A stretch of DNA of 64,000 bases from Bacillota bacterium (lineage in GTDB: Bacteria > Bacillota > Bacilli > Paenibacillales > Paenibacillaceae), in assembly GCA_023391635.1 (NCBI GenBank), contig JAEWAQ010000037.1:1-64000 (forward strand), in the 5' to 3' direction. A program made the position numbers and the translations under genes. Each line of letters starts with the position of its first letter. Positions within the stretch are counted from its first letter, which is position 1. The notes beneath the pieces are model-generated. The model saw nothing but the letters and a program-made list of their open reading frames with translations, was not told the DNA's origin and ran no database searches. Below are positions 48,829-58,592 of the stretch, piece after piece.

Positions 48829-50445
48829 TCAAATCCACCACCCGTTGTCGTCTCCGCCCAGCAGCTCGGCCGTCACCTTGTTCCATTCCCATACGGTTTC
48901 CGTCCCGTTCAGCAGCCAGCGGCTCGGGCATGTGGTCCGAAGCCAGTCGAGCGGTTCTGCGGGCGGCATCGGCTCGGCGGCCATCGCGAACGCGCGGGCG
49001 AGTTCCTTCGCCTGCTCCTTCGTCGCATCTTGCGGCGAAGCCGATACGAACAGCGGAGTTCCGCTTGCCGCAAGCAGTCTGAGCCACTGCCTGTTCAACT
49101 CCCAGGGCACCCGCTTCGTGAGGCCGACGCAATCGGCGTCATGGCTGTAGAATGTGCCGTGCTGCGGCATCCGAAATGCGAGCGTATTGACGCCCATATA
49201 GCGCGTTCTCTCCCACCACTTGCCGCTTGTGTCGTCGCCCGTGCGCTGAATGGCGAACACGCCCGCTGACAACTGGCCGATCGTATTGCAGCCGATCACT
49301 TCCGCCTCGCCGGAAGCTTCCGCGATCGTCCGGTACAGTTCCAGCGTAATTTCCGCCGTCGTCCGCGAGCCGTCGCGAAACGCATGCGGCAGCGCATGGG
49401 GCCGCGACTTCATCTCGAGACCCCATTGCCCGAGCAGATCGAACGTCGTAAAATCGTGCTTGAGCAGCTCGAAGCCCCATCCGGCCATTCGCGCGACGGA
49501 CGCCCGTATCGACTCCAGCGCTTCCGGAACGCTGGGATCGAGCACATCTCCGTTTTTGGCGCTGTATCGGATCCATTCCGCCGGAACATGTCCCGCCGTC
49601 GACAGCAACGGCCGGCACCAGATGCCGGGCTTGACTCCCAACTCCTTCATTTCGCCGGCGAGCCGGCGCATGTCGGGGAACCGGCTGTTGCCGATCCACG
49701 GCCCTCCGTTGCAGGCGCCGCCCCCTCCGAGAAGCTGCCAGCCATCGTCCAGCACCATATAGGGCCTGTTGGTCCGATGGGAGGACAGCGACGACACGAA
49801 GCGGGCGTCCTCCAACATCTCCCGGTGCGAGCTGTTTCCGTAGGCGTAATACCAGTTATTCCCGCCGTACACAGGCTGGCGCGGCAGTACGGGCCGCTCG
49901 CACATCACCGCGCAGAACCGGCGCGCCGCCGCGAACGGCATTTCACCCTCGCTCCCCTCCATATACACAAGCTCGGCGACCGGTAGCAGGCGCTCTCCCA
50001 GCCTCACGCCATTGCAGCCGCTGGAGACGTCCGCCGTAAACGTGACGCCATCGGCATCGAGCTGCCAGTAACACAAAGCGCCGGCGCCCGTTTTAACGCC
50101 GCACCCGTTCGTTCTGACGCCATCATGCATCAGAAAATACCAGGGCAGCACCCGTTCCGGCACGATCCCGCGCCACTCCAAGTCGCCATAACCGCGTTCC
50201 CAATGATCTCCGAGAATTATTATATTGCTGTCTGCCGGAGCGATGCTCCATCTGATTTTGATCCGAAACACGGCCAAGTCCGGCGCCTCCAACTCCAGCG
50301 CCCGAAACTCGCCTCTCGCCTCCATCGCAATTTCGGCCCCCGCCGTCTGCCAGCGGTCGGACCGCACCGCCGCCAGCGCCCGCCAGCCGTCGGCCGTTTG
50401 CAAGAACACGGCGGAAGGCTCGTCCAGCCATCCTTTCTTCAACAA
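48829..50445 (-). CDS. Clan GH-D alpha-galactosidase-like hydrolase
   Basis: A 538-residue protein with the alpha-galactosidase (GH27/36) barrel. VLDDGWQ and GIWCRPL lie on the early strands, LLKHDFTTFD carries the likely nucleophile Asp, and RTGDDTSGKWW the likely acid/base. It lacks the large N-terminal sandwich of classical GH36, having only about 200 residues before the barrel. TTG at 50445 is inferred from AGGAGGAG eight bases upstream; it overlaps the AraC stop by seven bases, so translation is coupled. No signal peptide. Confidence 0.82.
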   Translation of the reverse strand: MLKKGWLDEPSAVFLQTADGWRALAAVRSDRWQTAGAEIAMEARGEFRALELEAPDLAVFRIKIRWSIAPADSNIIILGDHWERGYGDLEWRGIVPERVLPWYFLMHDGVRTNGCGVKTGAGALCYWQLDADGVTFTADVSSGCNGVRLGERLLPVAELVYMEGSEGEMPFAAARRFCAVMCERPVLPRQPVYGGNNWYYAYGNSSHREMLEDARFVSSLSSHRTNRPYMVLDDGWQLLGGGGACNGGPWIGNSRFPDMRRLAGEMKELGVKPGIWCRPLLSTAGHVPAEWIRYSAKNGDVLDPSVPEALESIRASVARMAGWGFELLKHDFTTFDLLGQWGLEMKSRPHALPHAFRDGSRTTAEITLELYRTIAEASGEAEVIGCNTIGQLSAGVFAIQRTGDDTSGKWWERTRYMGVNTLAFRMPQHGTFYSHDADCVGLTKRVPWELNRQWLRLLAASGTPLFVSASPQDATKEQAKELARAFAMAAEPMPPAEPLDWLRTTCPSRWLLNGTETVWEWNKVTAELLGGDDNGWWI

Positions 50446-51335
50446 CGCGATTTCTCCTCCTCCAGCTTTCTCCAATGATCGAAATCGTACACCGAGGCGC
50501 AATATTCGGTCAGGCTCATGTTCGTTTTTCGGCGAAAAATTTTGCCGAATGCATGCACGCTCGAATACCCGACGCGGTTGGCGATTTCTCCATAAGACAA
50601 GGTGCTCTCGAGCGCCAGCTTTTTGGCCGCTTCGATCCGCGCATAAATCTGATACTGAACCGCCGTATAGCCGAACATTTTCGTGAACTGCGATGACAAA
50701 TAGTTCCACGACAGCCCGGAAAGCTTCTCCAACTCCTTTGGCGCGATGTTTTTTTCAAGGTTTTGCGCAATATGGTTTTTGACCAGCACGAGCCTGGCCA
50801 GATTGCTGCGCCGGGAACCGCCTGACGCCTGACGCTTCTTGCGCATGCGGGAGCAAACGGACAAGATCAGATGCAGCAACCCCTGGCATTGCATCTGATT
50901 GTCGATGCCGGGCTGATGATACTTCGCCGCCAATTCGCCAAGATAATGGTTGACTTCATGATGGGCGTAATTGCCCATATAGTTCTCCCCCTGAAACAAT
51001 TCCTCGTTCGGAAACGAAGATTGTCCGTAGTGGAAGACGACGGTTATCGAAATATAGTCATCGTCCATGGCCGTTCGCACGGAATGCTTCTCGTACGGCC
51101 GATACAAGATGAGATCGCCTTTGCCCGTGTGGAATGTTCGGCCTTCGACCTCGAAATCCGCCTTGCCCTCCAGGACATACTGCAGCGCATACTGCTTGAG
51201 CACCCGATCCGTGAATCCCCAGCCTCTGGCCGCGTTGAAGATGTGCGCTTGCGTAATGTACGGCGGATAATAGTAATCCTTCAGCTTGCCGATCGTCTCG
51301 TCCGGATGCAAGGCTGCCAAGTCTGGCGCGTTCAT
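50439..51335 (-). CDS. AraC-family regulator with cupin sensor
   Basis: A 298-residue regulator. An N-terminal cupin domain (about 30-140, FEVEGRTFHTGKGDLILYRPYEKH) is expected to bind a sugar, and a C-terminal double helix-turn-helix (LEKLSGLSWNYLSSQFTKMFG, YGEIANRVGYSSVHAFGKIFRRK) binds DNA. The ATG at 51335 has AAGGAGG nine bases upstream. It lies between the oxidoreductase gene (25 bp) and the overlapping hydrolase gene and probably controls this operon and the divergent GH36. Confidence 0.93.
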   Translation of the reverse strand: MNAPDLAALHPDETIGKLKDYYYPPYITQAHIFNAARGWGFTDRVLKQYALQYVLEGKADFEVEGRTFHTGKGDLILYRPYEKHSVRTAMDDDYISITVVFHYGQSSFPNEELFQGENYMGNYAHHEVNHYLGELAAKYHQPGIDNQMQCQGLLHLILSVCSRMRKKRQASGGSRRSNLARLVLVKNHIAQNLEKNIAPKELEKLSGLSWNYLSSQFTKMFGYTAVQYQIYARIEAAKKLALESTLSYGEIANRVGYSSVHAFGKIFRRKTNMSLTEYCASVYDFDHWRKLEEEKSRC

Positions 51336-51360
51336 CAGGCTCGCCCTCCTTCTTCCTTCT

Positions 51361-52410
51361 TTACGTTACCTCCACGATTGCTTGCTCGCGGGCCGAGCGG
51401 TAAATCGCTTGCACGATCTTTAAGTCCCGAAGACCGATTTCCGCCGGAATCGGCGCCGGCTCGCCCTGCTGAACCGCGCGTACGAAGGCGGCATGCTGAT
51501 CGTGGGGATTGTCGTCTACGTGTATGCCCGTCATCGTCAATTGCGGAAATTCAAGGTACGCGATCTTCCCCGGTTCCTTGTACCGGATATACGTTCCTTT
51601 GTACGCTGCTCCCAGCACGATTTCCACGCGGGTATTCTCGGTAACCGTAATAAATCCTTTCGAGCCGTAGATGCTTAGCGTAAATTGATAACTGCAATAA
51701 GAAGCCTCTACCGAACCCAGAATCCCGCCCGACAAATAACACGACGCCACCGTCACGTCATCTCCGCCGATTAACGGGGAACGGCGGTTATGGCTGAACG
51801 CCATCACCTTCTCCACGGACTGGCCGACAAGCCATTGCACCATGTTGAGCGGGTGGATCGCCATCTGAATCAACGCGCCTCCGCCAGTCTTCTCCAATGA
51901 ATTGCGCCAATTGCCCGGCTTTACGAAATCCTCGCTGTTGGCCGCCGCCCGGGCGCGAACGCCGGAAACTTCGCCAAGCAGTCCGCTGTCGATGATTTCT
52001 TTGATCTCGTAAAATAGCGGGTTATCGAAGAAGCTCATGTACATCCCCGCCAGCTTCCCGTTCCGATAGGCGGCTTGCACGATTTGCTCCGCTTCCGCAA
52101 CCGATGGGGCAAGCGGCTTCTGGATCAGCACGTGCTTGCCGGCGTTCAGCGCGGCAATCGCTTGCGCGGCATGAAAGTGATTGGGCGTACTGATATCCAG
52201 CAGATCGATATGCGGCGCAAGCGCGTCTTCGAAAGACGTGCTCCAATGCTCGACACCGAGCGATTCGGCCGCCCTGCGGCAGGTTTCCTCGTTCACATCC
52301 ACGAGCAGGCCAATCTTGGCATTCGGGATGCGAAGATAGGAACTGTGCGTAACTTCGCCGAATCCCCCGCAGCCAACCAGCGCGATACACGTTGTTTTAT
52401 CGTGATTCAA
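51361..52410 (-). CDS. Gfo/Idh/MocA family oxidoreductase
   Basis: A 349-residue NAD(P)-dependent sugar or inositol dehydrogenase. The Rossmann domain starts IALVGCGGFGEV; the usual EKP motif reads QKPLAPSVAEAEQ, and the dimerisation domain contains GGGALIQMAIHPLNMVQWL. The Glu-to-Gln change before the catalytic Lys is notable but the Lys remains. The start is TTG at 52410, seven bases after GAGAGG; upstream ATG frames lack a site. It heads the oxidoreductase-AraC-hydrolase operon, divergent from GH36. Confidence 0.9.
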   Translation of the reverse strand: MNHDKTTCIALVGCGGFGEVTHSSYLRIPNAKIGLLVDVNEETCRRAAESLGVEHWSTSFEDALAPHIDLLDISTPNHFHAAQAIAALNAGKHVLIQKPLAPSVAEAEQIVQAAYRNGKLAGMYMSFFDNPLFYEIKEIIDSGLLGEVSGVRARAAANSEDFVKPGNWRNSLEKTGGGALIQMAIHPLNMVQWLVGQSVEKVMAFSHNRRSPLIGGDDVTVASCYLSGGILGSVEASYCSYQFTLSIYGSKGFITVTENTRVEIVLGAAYKGTYIRYKEPGKIAYLEFPQLTMTGIHVDDNPHDQHAAFVRAVQQGEPAPIPAEIGLRDLKIVQAIYRSAREQAIVEVT

Positions 52411-52634
52411 GGGCCATCCTCTCCGTTTCAATCGTTCGTTTGAGCTCTCAAGCTATCTTATTATTATAAAAGGATTGGGCGGCCGAACCCATTGTAATAA
52501 TTTCTCTTTTACTGTCTTTTCATAGCTTTTCGTAATTTTGGATACTTCTTTCCGTGTTTGGGCTAAATACCGACGCTTGGATTCGCTTTTATAATGAGTT
52601 CAGACGAATGAGGAACCTGGGAGAGTGACAAGCG
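52411..52634. promoter_or_regulatory. Divergent control region, oxidoreductase operon and GH36
   Basis: This 224-bp gap has TATAAT boxes for both directions: TATAATAATAAG on the minus strand (about 52462-52467) and TTTTATAATGAG on the plus strand (about 52590-52597). Neither has a convincing -35 box, consistent with activation by the AraC regulator encoded at 50439-51335. Confidence 0.5.
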
Positions 52635-54881
52635 ATGAACCTGCAATTTTCACCCCTTATCGTTGCGGCGAAGGGAAAAAGATTGGTTTGGGAGATCGAC
52701 AAAGATCAAGCCGTGCTGACGGCGGAGCAGCCACATGCGAACGAACACGCGGAGCGGTCGTCTGCTGCTCGCAGCGTGATCTGGTCCGGCAGCCTGCTGC
52801 CCGCATTCGAGATCGAGTCGGGCAGCGGCGATACGGTCTATGTGAAGGGCGCCGCGTCAGCGGTGGAGCTCGACTCAATCGGCCCGGGCTTCCGAATCGC
52901 CCTGGACTTCGGCACATTCGGCAGCGGTTCGCTTGATGGTGCTGCAACGGAATGGGGATTGCGGTTCACATGTCTTCAGACGAACTGGACGGCGGACACG
53001 CGAATCGTCTCCATGCAGTTCGGAACCCGGCCGCTGACCCGGACAGAGCAGCTCCGTGCGCCCCGCCTCGACCGCACGTACTGGCCGGATTGGTCATCGG
53101 AAGGCTATTGCGTTCCGGCAGCAGGTTCTTCTCCGACCCATTCCTTCTTCCGCTGTTGGGATTTGGGCGACGCGAAGCTGCCTCTTGGCAGCTTCGGCGA
53201 TGCGATGGGAACGCCTTACGCGGCGGCTTTCCCGCGGCCGTTATACGCCGCGGCGATGGGAGGGAGGCACGGCTGGATAGCTTTCGGTCCCGGCGAAATT
53301 CCCGACGCTCCGTTAACGTTGCAGCTGCAGTCGACAACCGCAAGCCTTCAATTCGCTTACCGGGAAGACCTCTGGTCTCCTCCGGATCCGAGGGAGCGCA
53401 CATGGACAGAGCCTCTCCGTCTGGCATGGGGAGATTCCGGTTACGAGGCATTGGACCGCCTTTACGCTTCCTTCGGCCCTTTCGAGCCGAAATCCCCGCA
53501 TCATGCGCGCTCATTTCTGTGCACCTGGGGCGATTTCAAGGAAGGCCGCTTCGACTTGAAGCATTTCACGCGGCGGGTGTCCCGCAGCACGCTGGCAGAC
53601 ATGGTCATTATGGACGACAGCTGGGAAACGTTTAACGGCAGCGGCGAACCGAACCTGGAGAGATTTCCGGATTTTGAAGCGGACTTGGAAGCGCTTCGTG
53701 GGCAGGGCTACGAAATCGCGCTCTGGCAAAGCCTCGGCTGGACGGACGATCCCGAAGCTTCCGGCCTGACCGCCGAAGATTTGCTATGCGGGCCGGACGG
53801 AGTTCCCCGCCAGTGGCGTTGGTCCGGCAACCCGCTCGGTGAAGGCGGGTATCATTATTTGCTCGATCCCAGCTCGGCAAGGACGAGGCAGCTGATCGTC
53901 AGCCGTACACAGCGCATCATGCGCAGATGGCGGCCCGCCGCCCTGAAGCTGGACTTCGGTTACGGCTTTCCCGGTCCGGACGCATGCGTGCCGCGGAATC
54001 CGGCTTATCGGGGAGAGCGGCTGGCCCATTCCTTGCTCCAGCTCACCTGCGACGCCGCAAAATCCGTCGATCCGACAGTTACGATTATTTATTACGGCGT
54101 TCATCCCCTGCTCCGCGACGTTACCGACATGATCAATCTCGACGATCTCGGCGACGCGGGCGATAGCGCAGCCCATGAGATCACAGGCCATAACCAGCGC
54201 TGCCTGTGGGCATCGCTGGCCGCATCACGCGGACTGCCCGTCAACACTTCGACCGGCTATTACTGGGACGCGCTCGGCTCCATTCTGCTGGACACCTCGG
54301 TCGTGGGCGTGAACGGGCTGACGCTCGGCGAATTCGATAACGACGGCAAGCGGATAACGGATTCGGACTTGAACCGCTGGGCTGCGCTTCAAGCCTGGCA
54401 TCGCCGCACTTGCGGCTGGAAGCCCTTATGGCTCGAAGCGGAGGTCGGAAGCTTGAAGGGTGAGCCTCGGATCGTGTCGTGGGGGAGAATCGAAGCGCCG
54501 AACGAAGGAGAGACGGTGGCTGGCACAGCGACGAACTCCGTGCTGACCGCTCTCGCGCTTCGCGAACACGGCAGGTCGTCAGCCATTCGATATGAGCAGG
54601 TGCCTTATGTTCGATTTACGGGCAAGTGGGCGCTGATCTCCCAGGACGGGCGGGATTTGAGCGTATCCGGCCGCTTCGTATGCATTCCGTTCTCGGCCGG
54701 CACGCTCGCCATCGAAGGCTCATTCGCCGCCGTGCAAGCGTATGGAGCGGTCGAAGGGCGTTTAATGCCCCTGGACTTGGACGCGCCGCCTCGCACTCTT
54801 GACTTGCCGGAGCTCCGGCTGGAAGTGACGGATGAACAACTGTCGAAGCTCGCAGGGTTTGAGATCATTCGGAAATCTTGA
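52635..54881 (+). CDS. GH36-type alpha-galactosidase
   Basis: A 748-residue GH36-like enzyme with an N-terminal beta-sandwich (about 1-290), a barrel with MVIMDDSWE and the nucleophile-bearing AALKLDFGYGFPG, and a C-terminal beta domain. Length and order match family 36, though the conserved blocks are divergent, so other alpha-galactosyl or raffinose-synthase-like specificities are possible. No signal peptide. GGGAGAG lies about 11 bases before the ATG at 52635. It is divergent from the oxidoreductase-AraC-hydrolase operon. Confidence 0.85.
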   Translation: MNLQFSPLIVAAKGKRLVWEIDKDQAVLTAEQPHANEHAERSSAARSVIWSGSLLPAFEIESGSGDTVYVKGAASAVELDSIGPGFRIALDFGTFGSGSLDGAATEWGLRFTCLQTNWTADTRIVSMQFGTRPLTRTEQLRAPRLDRTYWPDWSSEGYCVPAAGSSPTHSFFRCWDLGDAKLPLGSFGDAMGTPYAAAFPRPLYAAAMGGRHGWIAFGPGEIPDAPLTLQLQSTTASLQFAYREDLWSPPDPRERTWTEPLRLAWGDSGYEALDRLYASFGPFEPKSPHHARSFLCTWGDFKEGRFDLKHFTRRVSRSTLADMVIMDDSWETFNGSGEPNLERFPDFEADLEALRGQGYEIALWQSLGWTDDPEASGLTAEDLLCGPDGVPRQWRWSGNPLGEGGYHYLLDPSSARTRQLIVSRTQRIMRRWRPAALKLDFGYGFPGPDACVPRNPAYRGERLAHSLLQLTCDAAKSVDPTVTIIYYGVHPLLRDVTDMINLDDLGDAGDSAAHEITGHNQRCLWASLAASRGLPVNTSTGYYWDALGSILLDTSVVGVNGLTLGEFDNDGKRITDSDLNRWAALQAWHRRTCGWKPLWLEAEVGSLKGEPRIVSWGRIEAPNEGETVAGTATNSVLTALALREHGRSSAIRYEQVPYVRFTGKWALISQDGRDLSVSGRFVCIPFSAGTLAIEGSFAAVQAYGAVEGRLMPLDLDAPPRTLDLPELRLEVTDEQLSKLAGFEIIRKS

Positions 54882-54887
54882 GCAGAA

Positions 54888-54934
54888 AAGCACACCCCGG
54901 GAACATCTGAAACGACGCTCGTTGAAGTGTGCTT
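54888..54934. terminator. Bidirectional terminator between GH36 and malic enzyme
   Basis: AAGCACAC (54888-54895) and GTGTGCTT (54927-54934) form the stem; T-rich sequence follows on both strands. The loop is 31 bases and contains further short pairs. Confidence 0.65.
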
Positions 54935-54973
54935 CTCTTTCGATTATTTTCCAACCGACCTTGCTAAGCGGCC

Positions 54974-56380
54974 TTACGCTCTGAAATCCTTCGGAATTCT
55001 TCGAGCCACATCGGTCGCAATCGCTGTTTCGATAACGGATTGGCGAATTTTGCTCACCACTTGTTCATTGAAAATGCTGGGGATAATGTAGTGCTCATTC
55101 CGTTCATCCTCCGTCACCACGGATGCAATCGCCTGTGCCGCGACCAGCTTCATCGATTCGTTGATGCTGCGGGCCCGGCAATCCAGCAGCCCCCGGAATA
55201 ATCCCGGGAATACCAATACGTTGTTAATCTGATTCGGGTAATCGCTGCGTCCGCTTGCATAAATGCCCACGTGAGGAAGCGCTTCTTCCGGGGAAATTTC
55301 AGGCTCCGGGTTGGCCATGGCAAACACGATGCTGCGATCAGCCATATTCTCGACATCGCGGCTTGTCAGCAGCTTTCCCCGGGATACGCCGATGAAGACA
55401 TCGGCACCGCAAATCGCCTCCTTCAGCGTGACTTCGCCGTCTTCGACTTGCGGCTGTTCGGACAGCCAGTGCCACACCGGGTGCGAGTAGCTCTTGCCGC
55501 GAACGATAGCGCCGTTCTTGTCAACAGGTACAAGCCGCGTAACGCCCGCCGCCAACAGCATTTTGCATATCGCGGCTCCCGCGGCGCCGATACCGTTCAC
55601 CACAACGCGAACTTCCTCCATCCGTTTTCGCACAACCTTGAGCGCATTCAGCAATCCTGCGACGACCACAATTGCCGTACCGTGCTGGTCATCGTGAAAA
55701 ACCGGGATATCCAGTTCGCCGGCAAGCCGTTGTTCAATTTCAAAGCAGCGTGGGGAGCTGATGTCTTCCAGGTTGATCCCGCCGAATATCGGACTGATCG
55801 ACTTGATGGTGCGAACGATTTCTTCCGTGTCCTGCGAATTCAGGCAAATCGGGAAGGCGTCTACTCCCGCAAGTTGCTTGAATAACATCGCTTTTCCTTC
55901 CATCACCGGTGCTGCTGCCAACGGTCCGATATTTCCCAGGCCGAGAACAGCGGAACCGTCGGATATGACCGCAACCGTGTTGCGTTTGATGGTCAGCGAG
56001 AACGCTTTGTCCGGTTGCTCCGAGATCGCCATGCAAACTTTGGCGACTCCCGGTGTGTATACGCGAGACAAGTCATCCCGATTCTTGATGGGCATGGAGG
56101 GAGAAATGCGAATTTTGCCCCCCAGATGCGCCAGAAAGGTCCGGTCGGATACATTCACAATGTGCAGACCTTCTATCTGGCGAAGCGAATCTACAATACG
56201 GGATTCTTCCGCATCCGACACGTCAACGGTGATATCGCGAATCGACTTGTCTTTTCCGGAATGAATGACATCGATGGAAGTGACGTCTCCGCCAGCCATG
56301 CCGATGGCTGCGGCTACCTCTCCAAAGCGAATCTGCCGATGCTCAAGTTCCATGCGCAAAATAAGGTTCGAGTATGCCAA
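54974..56380 (-). CDS. NAD(P)-dependent malic enzyme with N-terminal ACT domain
   Basis: A 468-residue enzyme decarboxylating malate to pyruvate. An ACT-type regulatory domain (about 1-80) precedes the malic N-domain (SRVYTPGVAKVC, the lysine of LTIKRNTVAVISDGSAVLGLGNIG) and the metal site (VFHDDQHGTAIVV), then a Rossmann domain (VVNGIGAAGAAICKMLL). It resembles Bacillus YtsJ in layout. The start is TTG at 56380, seven bases after AAGGGG; an ATG ten codons upstream has no ribosome site. Just upstream lies a broken alanine dehydrogenase gene; both would have touched the pyruvate pool. Confidence 0.93.
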   Translation of the reverse strand: MAYSNLILRMELEHRQIRFGEVAAAIGMAGGDVTSIDVIHSGKDKSIRDITVDVSDAEESRIVDSLRQIEGLHIVNVSDRTFLAHLGGKIRISPSMPIKNRDDLSRVYTPGVAKVCMAISEQPDKAFSLTIKRNTVAVISDGSAVLGLGNIGPLAAAPVMEGKAMLFKQLAGVDAFPICLNSQDTEEIVRTIKSISPIFGGINLEDISSPRCFEIEQRLAGELDIPVFHDDQHGTAIVVVAGLLNALKVVRKRMEEVRVVVNGIGAAGAAICKMLLAAGVTRLVPVDKNGAIVRGKSYSHPVWHWLSEQPQVEDGEVTLKEAICGADVFIGVSRGKLLTSRDVENMADRSIVFAMANPEPEISPEEALPHVGIYASGRSDYPNQINNVLVFPGLFRGLLDCRARSINESMKLVAAQAIASVVTEDERNEHYIIPSIFNEQVVSKIRQSVIETAIATDVARRIPKDFRA

Positions 56381-56413
56381 GCTGTTTCCCCTTCTCTCCT
56401 TGTCATGCATCGG

Positions 56414-56897
56414 TTATGAAATCAACGTTATCGGATCCGTATAATCCAGTCCCAAATAATCCGCTGCAGGTTTGCAGGTCATCTTCCCTGCATACGTGTT
56501 AAGCCCCGCCAGCAAAGACGAATCGTTCGACAACGCTTGCTTGATTCCTTGATTGGCGATTCGAACAAGATAGGGCAATGTCGCCGATTCCAGCGCCTGG
56601 GTCGACGTTCTCGGTACGGCACCCGGCATGTTCGCAACGGAATAATGGATTACGCCGTGCTTCGCATAGCAGGGATCATCGTGCGTGGTGATGCGGTCAA
56701 TCGTTTCGATGGATCCGCCCTGATCGATGGCGACATCCACGATGATATCCAGAATCGTCACTTTCACCCCGAGACCTACCGCCATTCTTGCCGCATTGGC
56801 GCCGACGACGCCGCCGACAATGACGACTTGACCTCTCTGAACGCCGGGAACGCCGCCCAGCAGGATGCCCATGCCGCCGTTATATTTCTGCAGCAGC
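56414..56897 (-). pseudogene. ald: Alanine dehydrogenase remnant, 5' end lost and internally deleted
   Basis: The frame reads LLQKYNGGMGILLGGVPGV, VVIVGGVVGANAARMAVGLG, VDVAIDQGGSIETIDRITTHDD and HYSVANMPGAVPRTST, unmistakable alanine dehydrogenase. The first 150 or so residues are missing. Near 56745 VTILD joins directly to IIVDVAIDQGG, dropping about 65 residues of the NAD domain that normally lie between. The rest is in frame to a normal C-terminus, so decay was by deletion. The product could not bind cofactor properly. Confidence 0.9.
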
Positions 56898-58070
56898 CTA
56901 ATTGGCAAAGGATTGCGCCAGCGCACGGCGGTCATCGGAACGATTCTCGCCTGCGTAGGTAACAAGCTTGCCGCGCTTGCCGGTACCCGTCATATCGGTA
57001 TCGGTCTCGCCTGCGGCGGTCAGCGTCAGGGCTAGGTTGAAATCATATTGCTCCTAGAGTCCCATTAACGCGGAGCCCTCTGCGGTAGTACCGGAAAAGT
57101 CACCCATCAGAGAGTCGCCATGGAGGTTTCCGTCCCAATAGGTGAAATAGGCCGGATCGCTCGGTGCGGGAGCCGTCCAGTCGCTGTCGGCGTTTATGCC
57201 GGGGATGCGGAGGGCTGAGTCGTTGAGGTCGGCGGCCTTCGCCATCAGATCCGCCTCATACTCCGTCCGCTGGATGGCGGTAAGAGAGTCAAGCCCCTCC
57301 TGCCCCAGCATGATGCCGTCAGGATTGGCCATAGGGACGATGACAAACTGGTTCAAAGACCAGAAATCGCTCATCTTCTCGTTGTCGATGACGGCCAGAC
57401 GGCTGTTCCAAAGCCAGAATTCGGCCATCTTCATCAATAGCAGGGGATTCGCCCAGTCGGTGCCCTGCTGTCCGCCCACAATCAGCAGACTGTTCCTCGC
57501 CGTATCGCTACCGATAACGATTGCGGGGATGTCCCGACCCAGCTCCGATTGACCGATGACCTCCACCCGAAAGGTGTGCACATAGGCATGGGGATTCTCG
57601 TCCGGATCTCCGAAGATCGCCTCCAAGCTATCCAGCTCATCTTGCAATTGGTTGTAACTATGGTTCCATTGATTGCGCTCGAATTTTGCGGGTTTGGGTT
57701 GAAGCCCGCTATGTACCTTTGTGCTGTCAACCGTATATGCGGCGGCGGTATAGGTGCGAAAGTTCGGTTCCTTGCCGGTAGGGGCATAAGCCGGATTCTC
57801 CTGAAGGGATCTCGTAATTCGGAGCGGTTGATCTATGAAGCCTTCAAATAAATTCGTAAAATCGGAATCATAACCAATGAATTTGCCTGTTAAACTTTGA
57901 GGCGTTGTCGGGCTCGCGCTGCTGTTGGGCAAATAGCCCCCGGCCCAGTTCAGATCGCGATCCCAGCCTTCCGCAGCATCGCTGCCCAGTGCAGGAGACA
58001 CGGGGAGAACGAGACCCGACAGCGTCATAGTCAGAATCAGCAGCATCGTCAGGATGCGCTTTGCTTTCAT
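56898..58070 (-). pseudogene. M14 carboxypeptidase-like gene, degenerate and interrupted
   Basis: From ATG 58070 a 338-residue exported protein (signal peptide 1-29) resembles zinc carboxypeptidases: VIGQSELGRDIPAIVIG, LLIVGG, and FVIVPMANPDGI. The zinc motif HxxE is replaced by QQGTD (201-205), so it should be inactive. A TAG at 57054 stops it, but the same frame continues without shift for 51 codons (EQYDFNLALTLTAAGETDTD, then GKLVTYAGENRSDD) to a second stop at 56898, immediately abutting the alanine dehydrogenase remnant. I read this as a decayed gene whose 3' end was lost in the same deletion. A functional truncated protein is possible but less likely. Confidence 0.7.
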
Positions 58071-58341
58071 TGTTTACACCCTTTCTGTTCGTTAGATTCT
58101 AAAGTACGGTTCGATGCTGGATCCGGTAAAGGAATTTTCCGCATGTTCATACGTCTCCCCTCACTTTTCTTGAATAATATTCACTTACATTGTAGGCGTT
58201 TTCAAAATCGGATTGAATAACAGAAAACGCCTCCGCATTTATCATTTTGTGATCGTGATGACTTCGGACAACTATGTCATGCTCGATCCTTTCTCATTTT
58301 ATGCTTGATTCTTTGTCATTTTATGATCCACTCCTTTCTAG

Positions 58342-58539
58342 CCCTCCATCACCTTGAACGGGGATTTTCCCGACCGGAACGCCGGCATTCTGGCCGCGGC
58401 CAGCATCAGCGCATACAGCATGAGCTCGCCGGGCCCCGGGAACATGGTGACCGGTCGGGACATCCTGCTGACCGCGTTCGTGGACGATGCGGACTACGAA
58501 GAAGTCCGCCGCACCTGCTCCGATGCGGGGGCTTTGTAG
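58342..58539 (+). pseudogene. Orphan 3' gene fragment of unknown family
   Basis: A 66-codon plus-strand frame opens after an in-frame TAG and ends at a stop (58537-58539) followed closely by a perfect terminator. It reads LNGDFPDRNAGILAAASISAYS, then PGPGNMVTGRDILLTAFVDDADYEEVRRTC, which has the composition of a real protein C-terminus. A TTG at 58354 could start it but there is no ribosome site. I do not recognise the family. It is best seen as the tail of a truncated gene. Confidence 0.45.
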
Positions 58540-58547
58540 AACAGGAG

Positions 58548-58573
58548 AAGCCGCGGAGCATGCTCCGCGGCTT
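58548..58573. terminator. Perfect palindromic terminator
   Basis: AAGCCGCGGAGCA is followed directly by its complement TGCTCCGCGGCTT, then TCTCTT. The 13-bp arms can serve the fragment on the plus strand and the anti-sigma gene on the minus strand. Confidence 0.85.
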
Positions 58574-58592
58574 TCTCTTCCGCTCACCGGCC

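Noticed and set aside
56414..56965. A functional short alanine dehydrogenase
   Set aside because: The N-terminal substrate domain and about 65 residues of the cofactor domain are missing and no ribosome site precedes the first ATG.
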